64,000 nt of DNA from Paraburkholderia monticola (lineage in GTDB: Bacteria > Pseudomonadota > Gammaproteobacteria > Burkholderiales > Burkholderiaceae): assembly GCF_001580545.1 (NCBI RefSeq), contig NZ_LRBG01000009.1, positions 141,361 through 205,360 of the forward strand, given 5' to 3'. Below the pieces are notes generated by a model. The model ran no database searches. It was not told the origin of the DNA and saw nothing but the letters and a program-made list of their open reading frames with translations. Both the position numbers and the translations under genes were made by a program. This document shows positions 17,588 through 33,335 of the stretch, piece after piece; the first letter of the stretch is position 1, and the number at the start of each line of letters is the position of its first letter.

Positions 17588-19488
17588 GCGCGCTGCTCCT
17601 CGTGCGATGCGATGCGCGCGTCGTGGCGGCTCGCGAACTCGTTGATGTCGCCGGTGAGCCACGCGATGCACGCCGACGCGGGCAGCACCCGCGCATCAAC
17701 CTGCTCACGCGCGCGTGGCGGCGTTTCGAAGATGATCTTGCCGTCGGGGAGGGTGTCGAAAGCGACGTTCTGCTGCGACAGGTTCAGCGCGATCGACAAC
17801 GTCTCGCCATCGCCGAGTCTCCAGCGCGCGATCAGCGCGTTCGCGTCACCGCCGCCGGTGTCGCGCAGCACGGTCGCACCGCGCGACTTCGTATGCTTCA
17901 GGCGCGGCGTGATCAGCTTCGCGCGCACCGCGAGCGCCGACTTGTAGTAATGCATCCACTCGAGCCGCTCCGGTATCGGCGTGGCATCGGGTGCCGGGGG
18001 CGACGAGGCGGCGAAGGTCTTCGCGTCGTTGGGATCGGGAATCTGCGCGCGACGCTGTTCGTCGCTGAACGCGGCGAAGCGTGCGAACTCGCGGCGACGT
18101 CCTTCGCGCACGGCATTGGCGAGATCGCCGGTGTAATCGGTGAAGAACAGGAACGGTTGCGTCGAGCCGTGCTCCTCGTCCATGAACAGCAGCGGAATCT
18201 GCGGCGACAACAACAGCAACGCGGTCGCGGCGCGCAGCGCGTCGTCGGTCGTCAGCTTGCGCAGACGTTCGCCGAACGCGCGATTGCCGATCTGATCGTG
18301 ATTCTGCAAAAACATCACGAACGAGGTAGGCGCCAGATGCGTACTCGCTTCGCCGCGCGGCGCACCATCATGCAGCGGCGATGGCTCGCCCTGATACGCG
18401 AAACCTTCGGACAACACGCGCGCGAGCCGGCGAATCGGTTCGTTTGCATACGCGTGGTAATAGCCTTCGGTTTCGCCGGTCAGCAGCACGTGCAGCGTGT
18501 TGTGCGCGTCGTCGTTCCATTGCGCGTCGAAATGCGCGTCGAGCAGGCTCGCGCTGTTGTGCTCGTTTTCGAGCACCAGATGCACATAGCGGCCATGCTG
18601 CACGCGCGTACGGATATGGTCCGACAGCTCGCGCAGCCACTCGGGGTGGTCGATCGCATGCACCGCATCGAAGCGCAGGCCGTCGAAACGGTATTCGTTG
18701 ATCCAGTAGACCGCGTTATCGGTGAAGAAGTCGTTGACTTCACTGCGCTCGAAGTCGATCGCCGGACCCCACGGCGTGTTGACACCTTCGCGGAAAAACG
18801 GCTTGGCGTAGGTGTGCAGATAGTTGCCGTCCGGTCCGAAGTGGTTGTAGACAACATCGAGGAATACCATCAGGCCGAGACCATGCGCGGCGTCTATCAG
18901 CGCTTTCAGCTCTTCGGGGCGGCCGTACGCGGAGTCGGGCGCGAAGGGCAGCACGCCGTCGTAGCCCCAGTTGCGGCGACCGGGAAAGTCATTCACCGGC
19001 ATCAGTTCGATGGCGGTGACGCCGAGCGCGGCGAGCCCGGGCAGGCGCTTGCGCACCCCCGCGTAGCCGCCCATTGCACCAACGTGCAATTCGTACAGCA
19101 CGGTCTCTTCCCAGGGCCGACCATGCCAGTCGGTGTGTTCCCAATGGTAGGCGCGCGGATCGATGACCTCGCTCGGGCCGTGCACGTCCTGCGGCTGGAA
19201 ACGCGAGGCCGGATCGGGCACCGTCTGCCCGTCGTCGAGCCGGAACCGATACAGCGTGCCCGCGCCGCTATCCACGGTGGTCTCGAACCAGCCGTTGCCG
19301 GCCGGCGTCATGTCATGCACGCCCTGCGCGGGGCCGTTGTCGATGGCCACCTGCACGCTTTTGCACGACGGTGCCCAAAAACGGAACCGCGTGCGCGGTC
19401 GCGTGCCGCTCGCGCCGATCAGCTGCGCGCTGAACGGCAGGCAATGCGCGTGATGATGCGCGTGAGGATCAATCGGACTTTCAGACAT
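17584..19488 (-). CDS. treZ: Malto-oligosyltrehalose trehalohydrolase
   Basis: GH13 enzyme that hydrolyses the alpha-1,4 bond next to the terminal trehalose unit made by TreY, releasing trehalose. It has 634 residues. An N-terminal carbohydrate-binding (CBM48-like) domain (RTRFRFWAPSCKSVQVAI) precedes the catalytic barrel. The nucleophile region GLRFDAVHAIDHPEW is near residue 273, the acid VLENEHNS near 306 and FLQNHDQIGNR near 397. The ATG at 19488 has GGTGAAGAC upstream; a longer reading to 19581 is not homologous. A 96-base gap separates it from glgX. A His-rich stretch (HAHHHAH) near residue 10 is unusual but unlikely to be functional. Confidence 0.95.
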   Translation of the reverse strand: MSESPIDPHAHHHAHCLPFSAQLIGASGTRPRTRFRFWAPSCKSVQVAIDNGPAQGVHDMTPAGNGWFETTVDSGAGTLYRFRLDDGQTVPDPASRFQPQDVHGPSEVIDPRAYHWEHTDWHGRPWEETVLYELHVGAMGGYAGVRKRLPGLAALGVTAIELMPVNDFPGRRNWGYDGVLPFAPDSAYGRPEELKALIDAAHGLGLMVFLDVVYNHFGPDGNYLHTYAKPFFREGVNTPWGPAIDFERSEVNDFFTDNAVYWINEYRFDGLRFDAVHAIDHPEWLRELSDHIRTRVQHGRYVHLVLENEHNSASLLDAHFDAQWNDDAHNTLHVLLTGETEGYYHAYANEPIRRLARVLSEGFAYQGEPSPLHDGAPRGEASTHLAPTSFVMFLQNHDQIGNRAFGERLRKLTTDDALRAATALLLLSPQIPLLFMDEEHGSTQPFLFFTDYTGDLANAVREGRRREFARFAAFSDEQRRAQIPDPNDAKTFAASSPPAPDATPIPERLEWMHYYKSALAVRAKLITPRLKHTKSRGATVLRDTGGGDANALIARWRLGDGETLSIALNLSQQNVAFDTLPDGKIIFETPPRAREQVDARVLPASACIAWLTGDINEFASRHDARIASHEEQRA

Positions 19489-19584
19489 GTCTTCACCATT
19501 CGAATCCGCTATCGAGCCCGATAGCACTGCGACGTGACGCAGCAAGCATTGAGTCGCAACATTCTTGCCACCCCGGCGCATCGT

Positions 19585-21798
19585 TCATTGCGAATCGTCA
19601 CCGCCTGGCGTCTGCGTGCCCGGATCGGGCGGCAGCGCGGTCAACAGCCGCGGGCCATGCTGCGCGCCGGCCTTCCAGCCGGCTTGCCAATCCGCTTCGC
19701 CGGTCGGCTGGGCGGCGAGTATCACGAGGCCATGCGCGGCGACGTCGAGTTCGGGCGTCGCGAGCCGTTGCGGCGCCTGCTCCGGATCGGCCGTGTCCAA
19801 CAGCACATGCCATTCCAGGTGCGGCGCGGGCGGTACGAACTGCAATGGTTCCTCGTGCGCGTTGAGCATCATTAACAATACTTCGGTTTCGTCATTCAGG
19901 CCCGGCCCCGCGCGACGCAACGTGAACGCGCGGCCCTCCGGGTCCTGCCACGCTTCGATCGTCAGCGGATCGCCGTGCTCGTCGAACCAGCCGACGTCGA
20001 ACAGTCCGGGCAGCACTTCGCGGTCGCCGAACAGAAAACGCGTTTCGCGCAGCAGCGGATGTTGCTTGCGCAACGCGATCACGCGCGCGACGAACTCGGT
20101 CATGCGCTGGCCTTCGGGCGAATCCGCGAGATCCCAATCGATCCACGATATGTCGTTATCCTGACAATAGGCATTGTTGTTGCCGCGCTGCGTGCGTAGC
20201 GCTTCGTCACCGGCGAGCAGCATCGGCGTGCCGAGCGCGATCATCAGTGTCGCGATCAGCGAGCGCGACACGCGGCGGCGCGTGGCGAGAATCGCGGGAT
20301 CGTCGGAGACGCCTTCGACGCCCCAGTTGCGGCTGCAATTCTCGTTGTGGCCGTCGTTGTTGTCTTCCTGGTTGGCTTCATTGTGCTTCTGCTCGTACGC
20401 GGTGACATCGGCCAATGTGAAGCCGTCGTGTGACGTGACGAAGTTCAGCGACGCCCACGGCTTGCGATGCCGCCGGTTGAACAGATCGGCCGAGCCGGTC
20501 AGGCGCGCGGCGAGGTCGGGCCGCAGCCCCGCGTCGCCGCGCCAGAAGCGCCGCACCGTGTCGCGGAAACGATCGTTCCATTCGCTGAAGCCCGGCGGAT
20601 GATTGCCGAGCTGATAGCCGCCGGGGCCGATATCCCACGGCTCGGAAATCAGCTTGCGCTGCGACAGCACCGGGTCCTGGCGCAACGCGTCGAACAGACC
20701 CGAGCCCGGATCGAAACCGTGGCTCTCGCGCCCGAGCGTCACGCCGAGGTCGAAACGGAAGCCGTCGATGTTGAACGCGGTCGACCAGTAGCGCAGCGAA
20801 TCCATCACCATCTGCATCACGCGCGGATGGGGCAGATTGACCGTGTTGCCGCAACCGGTGTCGTTGATGTGGTGGCGCTCGTCGCCGGGAATCAGCCGGT
20901 AGTAGCTGGCGTTGTCGAGGCCGCGCCACGAAATGGTCGGGCCCATCTCGTTGCTCTCGCAGGTGTGGTTGTAGACCACGTCGAGAATCACTTCGATGCC
21001 GGCCGCGTGCAGTTGCCGCACGGCGATGCGCAATTCGTCGAGCCGGTGCGTGCTCAAATAGGTCGGCTCCGGCGCGAAGAACGCGGCGGTGTTGTAGCCC
21101 CAGTAGTTGCGCAGGCCGCGCTCCACGAGGAAGCGGTCGTTCAGATAGGCGTGCACCGGCAGCAACTCGACCGCGGTCACGCCGAGCTTCAGCAGATGCT
21201 CGATGAACTCCGGCGACGCGAGCGCCGCGAAGGTGCCGCGTTCGTGCTGGCGCAAATCCGCGCGCAGCATCGACGCACCGCGCACGTGCGTTTCGTAGAT
21301 CACGGTTTCGCCCCACGGCACGTCGGGGCGCTTGTCGTGCGACGGGTCGAACGCCTCGTCGATCACGACGCACTTGGGCATCGCGGGCGCGGAATCGCGC
21401 CGGTCGATCGAAAGGTCCGCGCGATTCGAATGCACGCGATAGCCGAACAGCGCATCGGACCAGCGAAACTGCCCGACGAGCTTGCGCGCATACGGATCGA
21501 GCAGCAGCTTGTGCGGATTGAAGCGATGCCCGAAATGCGGCTGATAGGGCCCATGCGCGCGAAAGCCGTAAGCGGTGCCCGGATGCGCGTTGGGCAGATA
21601 GCCGTGCCAGACTTCGTCGGTGCATTCGGGCATGGCGTAGCGGCGGATTTCCTTGCGACCGGTGGAATCGAACAGGCAGAGCTCGATCTTCTGCGCGTTC
21701 GCCGAGAACACCGCGAAGTTGACGCCCAGCCCATCCCAGCTCGCCCCAAGCGGATACGGCGAGCCGGGCAGCAGGCGGTCGGGCAACGCATGCGACAT
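19585..21798 (-). CDS. glgX: Glycogen debranching enzyme (isoamylase type)
   Basis: GH13 enzyme that hydrolyses alpha-1,6 branches of glycogen or limit dextrins, supplying linear chains to TreY/MalQ. It has 737 residues: N-terminal CBM48 (GASWDGLGVNFAVFSANA), then the barrel with GFRFDLGVTLGRE near residue 348, the acid LISEPWDIGPGGYQLG near 383 and TSHDGFTLADVTAY near 455. The isoamylase/GlgX signature SNEMGPTISWRGLDNASYYRL-type segment is also visible. TreX-type debranching enzymes have the same fold, and in a treY/treZ cluster either name would fit. It is separated from glgB by 114 bases containing a strong hairpin. Confidence 0.93.
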   Translation of the reverse strand: MSHALPDRLLPGSPYPLGASWDGLGVNFAVFSANAQKIELCLFDSTGRKEIRRYAMPECTDEVWHGYLPNAHPGTAYGFRAHGPYQPHFGHRFNPHKLLLDPYARKLVGQFRWSDALFGYRVHSNRADLSIDRRDSAPAMPKCVVIDEAFDPSHDKRPDVPWGETVIYETHVRGASMLRADLRQHERGTFAALASPEFIEHLLKLGVTAVELLPVHAYLNDRFLVERGLRNYWGYNTAAFFAPEPTYLSTHRLDELRIAVRQLHAAGIEVILDVVYNHTCESNEMGPTISWRGLDNASYYRLIPGDERHHINDTGCGNTVNLPHPRVMQMVMDSLRYWSTAFNIDGFRFDLGVTLGRESHGFDPGSGLFDALRQDPVLSQRKLISEPWDIGPGGYQLGNHPPGFSEWNDRFRDTVRRFWRGDAGLRPDLAARLTGSADLFNRRHRKPWASLNFVTSHDGFTLADVTAYEQKHNEANQEDNNDGHNENCSRNWGVEGVSDDPAILATRRRVSRSLIATLMIALGTPMLLAGDEALRTQRGNNNAYCQDNDISWIDWDLADSPEGQRMTEFVARVIALRKQHPLLRETRFLFGDREVLPGLFDVGWFDEHGDPLTIEAWQDPEGRAFTLRRAGPGLNDETEVLLMMLNAHEEPLQFVPPAPHLEWHVLLDTADPEQAPQRLATPELDVAAHGLVILAAQPTGEADWQAGWKAGAQHGPRLLTALPPDPGTQTPGGDDSQ

Positions 21799-21860
21799 GA
21801 TTTCCCGTTCCTGTTCTGATTGTCGAGGTAGAGCCTGAGTCTGCCTGGGTCTTCATGTAA

Positions 21861-21895
21861 CGGGCGCGCGGCGCCTGCCTTGCGCCGCGCGCCCG
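21861..21895 (-). other. Perfect 14-bp hairpin between glgB and glgX
   Basis: CGGGCGCGCGGCGC (21861-21874) is the exact reverse complement of GCGCCGCGCGCCCG (21882-21895), with a 7-base loop. In the operon transcript it lies 18 bases after the glgB stop and about 60 bases before the glgX start. The sequence after it on the transcribed strand is not U-rich, so a processing, mRNA-stabilising or partial (attenuating) role is more likely than full termination. Confidence 0.6.
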
Positions 21896-21912
21896 TGCTA
21901 CGGCTCCTTTCT

Positions 21913-27582
<5,670 letters not shown>

Positions 27583-27586
<4 letters not shown>

Positions 27587-30500
27587 GTTCCACCTTCCAT
27601 CCAGGTTGGGTTGACAGCGTCCGCGTGAGGCGCGCTATCGGGATCGTGGTCGGTGTCCACCGGTCGATCGGCGGGCAGGCCGCCTAGCGGCGCGATGCGC
27701 CAGATCGAGAACGGTTGGCCCGAGCCGAGTCGCACATGCTGCCAGCGGCCGTTCCATTCGAAGCGCGCGCCGGTCATCTGGTCGATCACTTCCAGCGTGG
27801 CGTGATCGTGCAGATGCCAGCGCTGGTAGGTGTCCCACGACAACTCGATGTCCGCACCCTGTTCGTTGAACGGATCGAGATTGATCGCGACGACGATGAC
27901 GTTGTCACGTGCCTCGGTCGCCTTCTCGAAGAACAGGATGTGGTCATTGTGCGCGGTGAGGAACGTGAGGCCGAGATGCGTCTGCAGCGCCGGATTCGCG
28001 CGGCGAATGCGGTTCAACGCGGTGATCTCGCCGACGATATTGCCGGGCCGGTGCCAATCCCACGCACGCAACTGGTATTTTTCGGAGTCCAGATACTCTT
28101 CGCTGTTCGGCAACGCGGTGGCCTCGCATAGTTCGAAGCCGCTGTAGACGCCCCACAGGCCCGCCAGCGTCGCGGCGAGCGCCGCGCGAATCAGAAAGCC
28201 CGTGCGTCCCTGCGATTGCAGATGGCGCGGGTTGATGTCCGGCGTATTGACGAAGAAGTTCGGCCGGTAGAAGTCGCGTGCGCCGGTCTGCGTGAGCTCG
28301 CTCAGATACTCGGTGAAATCGCGCTTCGACTCGCGCCACGTGAAGTACGTGTAGGACTGCGAGAAGCCGATCTTGCCGAGCCGGTTCATCATGCGCGGCC
28401 GCGTGAACGCTTCCGCGAGGAACATGGCGTCGGGATGGCGCGCGCGCACGTCGGCGATCATCCATTCCCAGAACGGCAGCGGTTTCGTGTGCGGATTGTC
28501 GACGCGGAAGATGCGCACGCCCGCGTCGATCCAGAACAGGATCACGTCGCGCAGCGCGAGCCACAGATCGGGCTTCGCGTCGTGCGCATAGAAGTCGGGA
28601 TTGACGATGTCCTGATACTTCTTCGGCGGATTCTCCGCGTAGCGCAGCGTGCCGTCGGGGCGCCACGCGAACCATGTCGGATGCTGCTTCAGCCATGGGT
28701 GATCGGGTGAGCACTGGATCGCGAAGTCGAGCGCGATTTCGAGGCCGTGCGCATGCGCGGCGGCGAGCATCGCCTTGAAGTCGTCGAGCGTGCCGAGCTG
28801 CGGATGCACGGCCGTGTGGCCGCCCTCGGCCCCGCCGATCGCATACGGACTGCCGACGTCGCCCGGCTGCGCGGTCAGCGTGTTGTTGCGGCCCTTGCGG
28901 TTGGCGACGCCGATCGGATGGATCGGCGGGAAGTACAGCACGTCGAAGCCCATGTCGCGAATGCGCGGCAGCTTCGCGGTCACGTCCGCGAACGTGCCGT
29001 GGCGCGATTCGTCGTCGCTCATCGAGCGGGGGAAGATCTCGTACCAGCTCGCGAAATAGGCGGCCGTGCGTTCCGCGTCGATCTTGTAGATGATCGGGGC
29101 GCGGCTCAGGAACGGGCGATGGCGCGCAGCGGTCATCGCTTCTGCCGTGGTGGGCGCCAGAATCAGCGCGAGCTTCTGTTCCGCGTCGGCCTTCTGGAAG
29201 TCGCGCACGATGTGTTCGAGCGGCTCCTTCTGAGCGTCCTCGGTCGTCTCGACTTCGGCGAGCACGAGCGCAAACAGATGCGCGGCTTCGTCGAGTTCGA
29301 TCTCGACGGTCTGGTTCGCCTTCAGCTTCTTCTGGATGTGCTCGACGAGCGAGGCAAAATCGTCGCGCCATGCGATCACGGTGAACTCGTAGCGGCCGAT
29401 CCTCTCGAGCGGAATGCGCGCGCTCCACAAGTCGAGCCCGGCCGGCGGCGCGGGCGACATCAGCATCTCGTGCCACGCGGTTTCGTCGGCGGCGCGCCAC
29501 AGCACGGCGGCCGCAATCTTGTCGTGACCTTCGGCGAAGATCGCCGCGCGAACTTCCGCGCGCTCGCCGACGCTGCGTTTCGCCGCGAAGCGGCCGTTCT
29601 CGACCGACGGCGACACACTTTCGATCGCGACGCGCGGCGCTTCGATCGCATCGAGCACGGTCTTGCGGCCGCTGCGCTTGCTGTTCGCCTTGTCGATCGG
29701 CGGTGCGAGGTAGATCGGCTTATCGGCGAACGCGCGCAGCAGCCGCACCGAGCCGGGCCCCAGTGCGAACGGCGCGAGCGCCGCGGGTTCGGCCTGGCCG
29801 CGTGCGTCGAGCGGTGCGAAACGCGTAAAGCTGCCCGGCACGCCCGCCAGGAAACGCGCGGGATCGACCCGCACCGGCGCGCCGAGATCGGGATTCACGA
29901 CGATCAGGACGGCTTCCGACGCGCCGCGCAGATCGGCCGCGTCGGCGCGCAGCAGGACCGCGGCCGGTGCGCCGGGCCCGCTCAAGGGACGCAATTCACC
30001 GTTCGCGTGCAGCGTCGGCGTGTTGCGCGCGAAGTCGTTGGCCTGCGTGACGGCGGCGCTCAGATCGAAGCGGCGCGACTGCGCGGCGCGCGCGAACTGC
30101 GCGGCGTCGCCGCGCGTTTGCGACATCGGTTCGGCGATGCCGTATTCGAAGCCCATCGGCATCATCCAGCCGCTGCCCAGCGCGACCGACGTGAATAGCG
30201 CGCGCCGATACGCACGCTCGACGATCGCCGCATCATGCACGTCAGTCAGTTCGGCAGCGAGGCGCGTGCCGTACGGCGCTTCGGGAAACGCGATCGGGCC
30301 GCCGATGCGCGCGATCGCCGCATGCTCCTCGGCCATCCAGCTCGAACGAAAATCCCACCAGCGCACCGACGAAAACGCGCTGTCGAATCCACCCGCTTCG
30401 AGACCAGGCAGATCGCCGCGCGACAAGCCTGGCGTTGCCGCGAGAAAGCGCACGTGCGGATGCTTCGCGCGCACTTCATCGCCGAGGTGCCGCCAGACGG

Positions 30501-31035
30501 CGGCCGGCACGCGATGCGGCGAATCGAAACGGAAGCCGCCGACGCCCGCCTCGGCGAGCGCGAGCAATTGTTGCGTCCACCAGACCGTCAGCGAGGCGCT
30601 CGTCGCGGGGTCGTCGAAATTCGCGTAGACGACGTTGTCTTCGCGATGCACGTGACGCGGATCGAGCCGCGCGAGTTCGGACTCGCGCGAGTGAAACCAG
30701 TCCGAATGTTCGGCGTACAGCACGCCGTCGGCGGCCATGCGGTCGATCACGAGATCGACCAGCAACGTCAGGTGATTGCGGCGCGCGGCGTCGGCGAGCG
30801 TGCGCACGGCGTCATGCGCCGAATCCTGTGCCTCGAACACCGGGTGCAACCGCGCATGATTGCCGACCACCTGGCCGTGTCCGGCCTGGCCAGGCTCGAA
30901 CAGCCCGCCGATCAACGCATGATCGAAGCCGAGCCCGGCTGCGTGAGCGAACTGGGCGGACCAGGCATCGAGCGGTCCGACGAGAAGAGAATGAAAAAAG
31001 TAGATCCGCGGCGCGTACCCGTTTGGAGGTTCCAT
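27583..31035 (-). CDS. glgE: Maltose-1-phosphate maltosyltransferase with N-terminal GH13-like extension
   Basis: GlgE transfers maltose from alpha-maltose-1-phosphate to the non-reducing end of an alpha-1,4-glucan. The enzymatic part is residues about 470-1150: an N-terminal beta domain, then the barrel with nucleophile Asp846 (RIFRVDNPHTKP), acid Glu875 (FLAEAFTRP) and Asp933 (NTPDINPRH). These spacings (29 and 58) match the GlgE family. The remaining 450 residues at the N-terminus form a second GH13-like domain: GGFRFDSPHR keeps an Asp at 171, but the residue 29 positions later, where the acid should be, is Ala200 (FLAATPG). That domain is probably not catalytic. First gene of the seven-gene operon; the ribosome site GGAAACG is weak. 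Confidence 0.93.
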
Positions 31036-31568
31036 CGGTCGTTTCCAGAGTTGTCCTGCTGCGGTGTGGATGCAGTTGGCTTGCGATCACAGCGCTCATT
31101 GGGCTTCCCGAGCCGGATACCACCCGATGCGTCAGCGGGGGCGCGTACTGGTCAATGTAGTCCAAAGATCGTCCCGCCGCTTGCCAGTCGCGGGTGCTTT
31201 GACGCCAGACGCCGCTCGAACGAGGCTGGTCATCACACGTCGCGGAAACCAGCAAGCCCTGTGCCAATAGGAACGGCGGCCAGCCGGCGCGTGGGCGGAG
31301 AAACGGTGAGGTTACGGGGAGACGGCGGGCGCCGAAGGTGCGCCCGCGCACGGAGCGCTCGAATTTGAGCGGGCATGGTGGCGCACGCCACGGCTGGCGC
31401 GGCATGTAAAACGGGGCGGCGAGCGGCCGCTTTTACACGGCCGCAGCGACAGGGCGCTCGGCGCCGCTCGCGCCGGTGCGCGAAGTTTGGGTCACGCTCA
31501 CGTGGCGACTGTGTGGCACGCGTGTGGCGTTCGCGTGAAGTTCATCCGAATGCCACGCACGGGCAGGG
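31036..31568. other. Gene-free leader region upstream of glgE
   Basis: About 530 bases between glgE and the DUF1345 gene. Any frames in it are short and look random. It should hold the promoter of the sugar operon, but I cannot pick out a convincing -35/-10 pair. Two inverted repeats are visible: GCGGGCGC/GCGCCCGC (31325-31332 and 31340-31347, 7-base loop) and TGTAAAA/TTTTACA (31405-31411 and 31431-31437, GC-rich interior). Confidence 0.5.
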
Positions 31569-32231
31569 TCACGAACCCAGCAGCCCCGCCGCGATGTTCA
31601 CGCACAAGCCGAGCACCGCGACGTTGAAATAGAACGACAGGATCGATTGCGCGAGCGTCGCGCGACGAATCTCGCGCGAGCGCAGCACGACGTCGGAAGT
31701 TTGCGACGCGACCGCGATCGTGAACGAGTAGTACATGAAGTCCCAGTAGTTCGGCAGCAAATGGTGATCGGGAAACTTCAGCGCGGTTTCTTGCGCGTCG
31801 GTGTCGTAGTAGAGGCGCGCGTAGTGCAGTGTGAAGATCGTCGGAATCAGGAACCATGCGCCGATCAGCGTCAGACCGGTGAGCAGGTAGTGCCATGCGG
31901 TCGTCGCGCCGCCCGTGCCCTTCGCCGACGCGAGCTCGAGCACGATCGCCGCGATGCTCGCGACCGTCGCGAGACAGATCACGAACAGCACGACGCCGGC
32001 ATTTTCGTCGTCGCGCATCGCGTATTCGCGCACGCGATGTTCGTCGGCCAGGGCCATGTGCACCCAGATCATCAGCAGGTAGCTCCAGATGGCCGCGTCC
32101 CAGCCGATCAGCGTGCGGGCCATCGTACTCGTATGAACGGGCACGAGGAACGCGACGACGATGCCGATCACGAGGCCGATCACCGTGCGGGGCCGATTGC
32201 GAAGAACCTGCGGATAGTAGTTGATTGACAT
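31569..32231 (-). CDS. DUF1345 family membrane protein
   Basis: A 220-residue inner-membrane protein with about five to six hydrophobic helices (for example GLVIGIVVAFLVPV, AAIWSYLLMIWVHMAL, VVLFVICLATVASIAAIVL and the C-terminal FNVAVLGLCVNIAAGLLG). The DUF1345 segment LLPNYWDFMYYSFTIAVASQTSDV is characteristic. No enzymatic residues or substrate can be assigned. The ATG at 32231 (MSINYYPQVL) is preferred over an in-frame upstream ATG at 32291, because the extra 20 residues are polar and non-homologous. It is divergent from the sugar dehydrogenase operon. Confidence 0.82.
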   Translation of the reverse strand: MSINYYPQVLRNRPRTVIGLVIGIVVAFLVPVHTSTMARTLIGWDAAIWSYLLMIWVHMALADEHRVREYAMRDDENAGVVLFVICLATVASIAAIVLELASAKGTGGATTAWHYLLTGLTLIGAWFLIPTIFTLHYARLYYDTDAQETALKFPDHHLLPNYWDFMYYSFTIAVASQTSDVVLRSREIRRATLAQSILSFYFNVAVLGLCVNIAAGLLGS

Positions 32232-32621
32232 GGCACTCGATGAACGACGAAGGTGTGTGGTGGCCGGTGTCGCGAATTCTACGCGTGCCACGCGGACCGA
32301 TTGTCGAATGATGGGTCACAAGCTATAGTCTTTCGCAGCGGCCTTGCGCGCCGCTTTCAACTGAAAGGCGATTGGCAGAAAGCGGCGGCAAACTTCAATG
32401 AGGGCGCCGCGCCGGCGGCGCAACGCGCGTCGTTCCATCGCTGTCATTGCGACCCTGCACGCCATAGCACACTTGCGATGCGCGTGAATCTCGCGCACGG
32501 ATACGAGACCGCTGAAGCGGCGTTAGACCAGGTTTGGGGAAGAACAGACGAAGCGGCACGCGAACGGCATCATGCCTTCGCCGCACCGCTCGCCGAGAAC
32601 GACTCACCATCTGGAGCCCCC
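32232..32621 (+). promoter_or_regulatory. Leader region of the sugar dehydrogenase operon
   Basis: A 390-base stretch without a believable gene between two divergent units. It contains a dyad, CTTTCA-AC-TGAAAG at 32354-32367, that could be an operator, and a GGAG ribosome site at 32613-32616 for the gamma-subunit ATG. I do not see a clear sigma-70 promoter. Confidence 0.4.
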
Positions 32622-33248
32622 ATGACAGATGTTCCTGAGGATACCGATGCGCGTCCCCACGCGTCGCATCGGCAAGGAGCGAAGTCCTATCGCAGTGCCA
32701 CGCGTTTCACCGGCTTGTCCACCTCGTTTTCCGTTTCACGCAGGGCCTGGGTACTCGGCTCGTGCGCCGCGGCCGCGGCGCTCGCGTTCGCCGGCGCGAG
32801 CCGGTCGCTGCCGTGGATCGCACCCGCTTTCGCCGATACGCCGCCAGCCGGCGGCGGTGTCGATGCCTTCCTCGCGCTGTCGCAACGCCTGACCGGTCGC
32901 AGCGGTTTCGATACCGTGCTCGGCCAGCGCGTCTACGACGCGCTGTCGCGGTCCGATAAGCAGTTCACGCAGAACGTCGCCGCGTTGAACACGTGGCTGC
33001 AAGGCCACGGCGGCGTGCCCTCCGATACGGTCACGCAGGCACTGCAGACCGACCAGCCCACGCTCGCGAAAACCGTCGGCGCGATCATGCGCGCGTGGTA
33101 TCTGGGGCTCGTCGGCGACCTGCCGCACGTCGAAGTGGTCGCGTATGAAAAGGCGCTGATGTTCGACCCCGTGAAAGACGTGCTTACGATTCCCTCCTAT
33201 TGCCGCGACGTGCCGTTCTACTGGACGCAGAAGCCGATGCCCGCTTGA
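32622..33248 (+). CDS. FAD sugar dehydrogenase gamma (small, Tat-signal) subunit
   Basis: A 208-residue small subunit of the membrane-bound FAD-dependent glucose/sorbitol dehydrogenase family. The family acts as a hitch-hiker: its twin-arginine signal carries the folded catalytic subunit, which has no signal, to the periplasm. The Tat motif SRRAWVLGS is at about residues 46-54, followed by an Ala-rich hydrophobic core and a cleavage-like FADTPP. The mature part has the family segments LTGRSGFD and IMRAWYLGLVG and ends with PSYCRDVPFYWTQKP. GGAG at 32613 fixes the ATG. The N-terminal region ahead of the Tat motif is unusually long (about 45 residues). Confidence 0.88.
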   Translation: MTDVPEDTDARPHASHRQGAKSYRSATRFTGLSTSFSVSRRAWVLGSCAAAAALAFAGASRSLPWIAPAFADTPPAGGGVDAFLALSQRLTGRSGFDTVLGQRVYDALSRSDKQFTQNVAALNTWLQGHGGVPSDTVTQALQTDQPTLAKTVGAIMRAWYLGLVGDLPHVEVVAYEKALMFDPVKDVLTIPSYCRDVPFYWTQKPMPA

Positions 33249-33335
33249 GCCGCGTGAGTCACGCCAGCATCACGGCGCACACCCGGCGTCGCACGAACAA
33301 AGCCCGCAGCAGAAAGGGCACCCAAGAGAGAAACG

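Noticed and set aside
27944..29500. Second minus-strand frame of 518 codons within glgE
   Set aside because: Same strand but different frame; extremely Arg-rich, while the glgE frame has all catalytic residues.
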